A program made the position numbers and the translations under genes. DNA of 6,759 bases from JAVZGQ01 sp038998365. Its GTDB lineage: Archaea > Aenigmatarchaeota > Aenigmatarchaeia > CG10238-14 > SCSR01. Positions within the stretch are counted from its first letter, which is position 1, and the number at the start of each line of letters is the position of its first letter. The notes below the pieces were generated by a model, which saw only the letters and a list, made by a program, of their open reading frames with translations, did not search any database and was not told the DNA's origin. The stretch covers positions 1 through 6,759 of the forward strand of contig JAVZHJ010000036.1 of the NCBI GenBank assembly GCA_038998365.1, in the 5' to 3' direction. Positions 4,765-6,759 of the stretch are shown here, piece after piece.

Positions 4765-4819
4765 GATTAAATACTCTGTTTTGGATATTTATGATGTTGA
4801 TGAGTCTTTTTCTTTTTTT
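4765..4819 (+). promoter_or_regulatory. Promoter region of the large orphan gene with an internal T tract
   Basis: GATTAAATAC (4765-4774) is a TATA-like element predicting a start near 4795; ATATTTAT (4784-4791) is a weaker alternative. Between the first predicted start and the gene lies a T5-C-T7 tract (4806-4818), which could end transcripts early. GGTGAG (4839-4844) is the ribosome site that decides the start of the following gene. Confidence 0.35.
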
Positions 4820-4848
4820 GATGAAACAAGAAAAAAGTGGTGAGAATA

Positions 4849-6408
4849 TTGTCTCAAAACGAGTTTAAAAATGAATTTTTGGTATCTGTACTAAAAAGAG
4901 AAAAAGAGGAGATAGAAAGAAAATTCTATAGACCATTTAATATTTTCTATTGTAGTTGGAAGGATATAGATAAATCTCATGTAGATTTTTTAAAAGCTTT
5001 GGATAAGGGAGATATCAATAAGGCTAAAAATTTTATAACAAAGAAAAAAATTCAACTTAAATTTTTCTCTGAAAAGTTGCGCGAACTTTACGATATAATA
5101 GAAAATACAGAAATAAAAGAAAGCGAGATTCCAGAAATTAAAGATGAAATGGAAATAATGAAAATTTGGTCTTACAAAGAAAAAAGAAAAAGACAAATTA
5201 GAAACGCATGTAGGAGAATTGGGGAGTATATAGATTATGTTGAAAAATTGGAAAAAGAGTTAGATCTGAACGATAAAGACAATCTTCTTAAATTTGGGAC
5301 TTTACTCCATCTATTCAATGATAGGGCAAGTAACGTCTTCACGATGGTTGACGCTACTATCTCTAAGACAGTTAGAATTTTAGACTTAAGTACGGATGAA
5401 AAAGAGTATTCAAGACTAGTTAATGAAAATAAAAGAAAAATTGTTTCAACTCTAGCAAGATATGTTAGATCTTTAGAAATGTCAAAATATTTTTCTAACA
5501 TAACTTTACCCACAGGAGAAAAGGTTGGCATACACGGTGAATACGATAAAGATTATATAGGTGAATCCGATTTGATGATGGGATTAAATGAAGTTTTGAA
5601 TCCAACATTAACTCTTATAGATTGTGATGAAAAAGATTTCGAGATTATAAAAAATAAGATTGAAGAAGCAGCGAGAGATTGGAAATTGGATGATGAAACA
5701 AAGAAAAGAATCTTTGATAAATTCAATAAAATAAAAGACTTGGTCTGGGATTTGTACGGCATGAGTGGCATTGAGAATATTTGTGTGGAAGTCGAAAAGA
5801 TAAAAGTTGTGACAGAGGATAGAGTTTATATTTTGAAAGAACTTTATCAAAAAGGTAAATGTCGTGCTATACCAGAATTTCAAATAACACATACAATAGA
5901 GCCACATACTCTAGAAATTGTAGATGTTTTAATTCGCTTTATGAATGAAAAATTTGGAAAGAAAACTAGTTTAATAAGCGAAATTAAAGAAGAAGAGGAG
6001 TCTTATATAAATAATTTTTCACGAGAGGTTGTTCATATAGCCAAATATATATCAGATTTTGTTGAGCATGTTAACAAAATAAAAGAAAAAAATACCGTGA
6101 ATTATCACGATCTTTTAAATACTTACACTCAACTTGAAAATAAAATCAAAAGTCTATTTTCACCTAAAGGAATAATGTTAATAGAGGAGCCTAACAAACC
6201 AAACTATTTACTAAGAAAAGAATTATCTTCGAATTTAAAAGGCATGTGGGATTGGATTCAAAAGTATAGAATTACTAGTCAATATTCTAGTGAAATCGGG
6301 AGTTATATAGACAATTTGATAAACTACACTGAAAGAGCCATCCAAAAATTAAATGAATTACGAAAAAATAGTGAAAAAAAAGTTAGTGAAAATCCACTTG
6401 TTGTTTAG
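4849..6408 (+). CDS. Large, charged, helix-rich cytoplasmic protein, unrecognised
   Basis: I do not recognise this 519-residue protein. It has no signal peptide, no membrane segment and no Cys-pair zinc site. It is dominated by Lys/Glu/Ile/Asn-rich stretches typical of long helices and coiled coils. The N-terminal third (to about 150) is almost all helical. A middle part (about 150-250) has LLKFGTLLHLFNDR and LARYVRSLEMSKYF, then a Gly-containing stretch with GIHGEYDKDYIGESD. A later stretch near 335-355 has several His/Glu (FQITHTIEPHTLEIVD) that could bind metal, though no known motif forms. The C-terminal part (from about 380) is helical again. The TTG at 4849 is preferred because GGTGAG lies four bases upstream; the GTG codons at 4837 and 4840 overlap that site. 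The gene looks more AT-rich than rtcB and stands alone between an RNA gene and a convergent small gene, so it may be accessory DNA. No function is proposed. Confidence 0.8.
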   Translation: MSQNEFKNEFLVSVLKREKEEIERKFYRPFNIFYCSWKDIDKSHVDFLKALDKGDINKAKNFITKKKIQLKFFSEKLRELYDIIENTEIKESEIPEIKDEMEIMKIWSYKEKRKRQIRNACRRIGEYIDYVEKLEKELDLNDKDNLLKFGTLLHLFNDRASNVFTMVDATISKTVRILDLSTDEKEYSRLVNENKRKIVSTLARYVRSLEMSKYFSNITLPTGEKVGIHGEYDKDYIGESDLMMGLNEVLNPTLTLIDCDEKDFEIIKNKIEEAARDWKLDDETKKRIFDKFNKIKDLVWDLYGMSGIENICVEVEKIKVVTEDRVYILKELYQKGKCRAIPEFQITHTIEPHTLEIVDVLIRFMNEKFGKKTSLISEIKEEEESYINNFSREVVHIAKYISDFVEHVNKIKEKNTVNYHDLLNTYTQLENKIKSLFSPKGIMLIEEPNKPNYLLRKELSSNLKGMWDWIQKYRITSQYSSEIGSYIDNLINYTERAIQKLNELRKNSEKKVSENPLVV

Positions 6409-6411
6409 ATT

Positions 6412-6678
6412 TTATAAGTAGATTATTTCTCTATATTCTTCTGTTATAGTACTCTTTTTTCTTTGGCGGGCAAGTTTTAATATTCTATCTGCTTCTTCTA
6501 GACAGTATTCTGCGGCCACTTTGTTAAATCTTTCGTCAAAACTTATAGAGCCCTTAACTATGTCAACATAAACTGTATTGACGCCTGGATTTTTGATGTT
6601 TATTTTTCTTAGAATTTCTGTTAAAGTATCTGGAGACTCGGAACTTATTATCACAACATCTGGTTGTTTGTAACCCAT
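6412..6678 (-). CDS. Small alpha/beta protein (88 residues), unrecognised
   Basis: The ATG at 6678 is preceded by GAGGTGAG (6687-6694), eight bases away, and by a TATA box, so expression signals are good. The product starts with a strand-helix-strand pattern: PDVVIISS (6-13), a helix with TLTEILRKI (18-26), then NTVYVDIVKG (34-43). It ends with a long charged helix containing AAEYCLEEADRILKLARQRKK (54-74). It is soluble and has no metal or nucleotide motif that I can name. It converges on the large orphan gene, the two stop codons being three bases apart. It could be a regulatory or toxin/antitoxin-type small protein, but nothing specific supports that. Confidence 0.7.
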   Translation of the reverse strand: MGYKQPDVVIISSESPDTLTEILRKINIKNPGVNTVYVDIVKGSISFDERFNKVAAEYCLEEADRILKLARQRKKSTITEEYREIIYL

Positions 6679-6686
6679 TTTGTTAA

Positions 6687-6735
6687 CTCACCTCATATTA
6701 TTTTATGAAATTTTGAGAATTTAAAATTTATAAAT
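6687..6735 (-). promoter_or_regulatory. TATA box and ribosome site of the 88-residue gene
   Basis: ATTTATAAAT (6726-6735) predicts a minus-strand start near 6704, giving a leader of about 25 nt that carries the strong ribosome site GAGGTGAG (6687-6694). Beyond the box, 6736-6759 holds no visible gene start. Confidence 0.5.
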
Positions 6736-6759
6736 CTTATTTCTTCCTATTAATGGATA

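Noticed and set aside
4791..4828. Hammerhead ribozyme or C/D box RNA (TTGATGA...GATGAAAC)
   Set aside because: The required core C is T, the stem would be three weak pairs, and there is no CTGA D box; the T tract explains the likeness.
1..6759. CRISPR array, insertion sequence, rRNA or integrase
   Set aside because: No regularly spaced direct repeats, terminal inverted repeats with transposase, or rRNA motifs were found on either strand.

Overview
The window looks like a piece of an AT-rich archaeal chromosome, plausibly from a small-genome DPANN-type lineage. The lineage is inference; the archaeal assignment rests on several signs: RtcB together with archease, a LigD/PriS-type primase-polymerase, TATA boxes about 26 nt from likely transcript starts, GGTGA-type ribosome sites next to leaderless-looking genes, and two bulge-helix-bulge (BHB) folds, the substrate of the archaeal splicing endonuclease.

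Layout, left to right. 1-329 (minus): 5' part of an exported beta-rich protein running off the left edge. 372-1439 (minus): winged-helix plus primase-polymerase. 1440-1590: a shared TATA box and a GC-rich, foldable leader. 1591-3068 (plus): rtcB, the RNA ligase, whose frame is broken by a 20-nt insert with the form of a BHB intron. 3071-3099: perfect AT hairpin. 3125-3730 (plus): Fe/Mn superoxide dismutase. 3719-3856 (minus): 45-residue zinc ribbon overlapping the sod end. 3899-4177 (plus): EncFtn-like half-ferritin. 4174-4593 (minus): archease, the RtcB activator. 4652-4744 (plus): an apparent small RNA gene closed by a canonical 7-3-4-3-7 BHB helix. 4849-6408 (plus): large unrecognised helical protein. 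6412-6678 (minus): unrecognised 88-residue protein. The longest stretch without a protein gene, about 255 nt at 4594-4848, holds the BHB RNA and promoters.

Two themes stand out. The first is RNA cutting and joining: RtcB, its activator archease, an rtcB message that seems to need splicing before it can encode RtcB, and a stand-alone BHB RNA transcribed away from archease from one palindromic TATA box. Taken together they suggest (inference) a self-referential circuit in which the ligase is needed to mature its own mRNA. The second is oxidative stress and iron: superoxide dismutase, the half-ferritin and a small zinc ribbon lie side by side.

The strongest claims are the exact frame and motif repair of RtcB by removing 1820-1839 and the base pairing of the 4652-4744 RNA. 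Both were read directly from the bases; neither splicing nor transcription can be proven from sequence alone.
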